This document shows, in pieces, positions 35,980-36,832 of a stretch of DNA of 36,832 nucleotides; positions within the stretch are counted from its first letter, which is position 1; every line of letters begins with the position of its first letter. Source of the DNA: Candidatus Pacearchaeota archaeon (GTDB lineage Archaea > Nanobdellota > Nanobdellia > Pacearchaeales > GW2011-AR1). The notes beneath the pieces are model-generated. The model was not told the origin of the DNA. It did not search any database and worked only from the letters and a program-made list of their open reading frames with translations. The DNA lies in NCBI GenBank assembly GCA_019662115.1, contig JAIFVW010000008.1, positions 1 through 36,832 of the forward strand, written 5' to 3'. A program made the position numbers and the translations under genes.

Positions 35980-36832
35980 ATGGGATTACAGATAGGAGAC
36001 ATTGTAAGCAGGAAGGAAATTACATTTCCTGACTTGAAGGGAAAGATTGTTGCTATTGATGCTTTCAATGCATTATATCAGTTCTTGACTTCCATAAGAC
36101 AGCCTGATGGAACTCCTTTAATGAATTCTAAGGGAATTGTAACTTCTCATCTTTCGGGACTCTTCTATAGAAATATTGCATTGCTTTCTGAAGGGATTCA
36201 GCTTATCTATGTCTTTGATGGTGAGTATCATGTGTTGAAGGGAAAGACTCATGAAATAAGACAAGAGGCTAAGGATGCAGCGCAGGAAAAATTCAGGACT
36301 GCATTAGAAGAGGAGGATATAGATGCTATGAACAAGTATTCTAGAGGGTTTACTAAATTAGACTCTAAAATGGTTAGTGAAAGTAAGGAATTGCTTGAAG
36401 CTATGGGAGTTGCTGTTGTGCAGGCTCCTGGAGAGGGAGAGATGCAATGTTCTGAACTTGTTAAGTCTGGGCAGGCTTATGCTGTTGCAAGCCAGGATTA
36501 TGATGCTCTTGTTGTTGGAGGTCCTCGTTTAATTCAGAATCTTACTCTTGCAAGGAAAAGAAAGACTGCAAGCGGATTTATTTACATCGCTCCTGAGATG
36601 ATTGAGTATCAAAAGGTATTAAATGAATTAGGAATAGATGGAGATCAATTAATTGCTTTGGCAATTCTTGTTGGAACGGATTTCAATCCTGGAGGGGTAA
36701 AGGGCATTGGACCTAAGAAAGCTCTTGCTTTGGTGAAGCAGAAGAAGTATCCAGTCCAGATATTCAAGGAAGTTGAAGTAAGGATAGATGTCGACTGGAC
36801 ACAGTTATTTGAAATTTTAAATAAGCCTTTCC
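35980..36832 (+). CDS. fen: Flap endonuclease 1, partial (C-terminus beyond window edge)
   Basis: Hand translation from ATG 35980: MGLQIGDIVSRKEITFPDLKGKIVAIDAFNALYQFLTSIRQPDGTPLMNSKGIVTSHLSGLFYRN...VFDGEYHVLKG...APGEGEMQCSELVKSGQAYAVASQDYDALVVG...LVGTDFNPGGVKGIGPKKAL. Open at the window end, so absent from the ORF track. Confidence 0.95.
   Translation, partial: MGLQIGDIVSRKEITFPDLKGKIVAIDAFNALYQFLTSIRQPDGTPLMNSKGIVTSHLSGLFYRNIALLSEGIQLIYVFDGEYHVLKGKTHEIRQEAKDAAQEKFRTALEEEDIDAMNKYSRGFTKLDSKMVSESKELLEAMGVAVVQAPGEGEMQCSELVKSGQAYAVASQDYDALVVGGPRLIQNLTLARKRKTASGFIYIAPEMIEYQKVLNELGIDGDQLIALAILVGTDFNPGGVKGIGPKKALALVKQKKYPVQIFKEVEVRIDVDWTQLFEILNKPF

Overview
AT-rich archaeal chromosomal window. The gene content (L15e, archaeal TopA, TFS, Cdc48, family B polymerase, FEN1, class III signal peptide pilins) suggests a compact, DPANN-like genome; that placement is inference only. 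Both window edges cut a gene that the ORF track omits: methionyl-tRNA synthetase on the left (minus strand) and FEN1 on the right (plus strand). The main accessory block (about 2.1-12.6 kb) is a type IV pilus-like locus. It has two tandem pilins, three membrane-anchored pilin-like or adhesin-like proteins (one with a degenerate vWA-like fold), a KaiC/FlaH-like ATPase, two TadB/TadC-like membrane proteins, a VirB11/TadA-type ATPase with a His-rich N-terminus, a small wHTH-like membrane protein, and two divergent pilin-like genes. The rest is mostly housekeeping genes on the minus strand (topoisomerase I, metallophosphoesterase, Toprim protein, TFS, signal peptidase, VKOR, MFS, Met aminopeptidase, NSUN methyltransferase, DUF488, PolB), three tRNAs, and scattered small plus-strand orphan genes. 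Points most worth a second look: a candidate ADP-ribosyltransferase-fold gene translationally coupled to a small orphan gene (34.9-35.9 kb); a PUA-like gene whose conserved-looking C-terminal tail is out of frame (29.2-29.6 kb); perfect nucleotide identity blocks between the tandem pilins and between the Cdc48 D1 and D2 domains, suggesting gene conversion; and a perfect 8-bp inverted repeat at the promoter of a zinc-ribbon/AbrB-like regulator upstream of cdc48. No CRISPR array, transposase or rRNA was seen.
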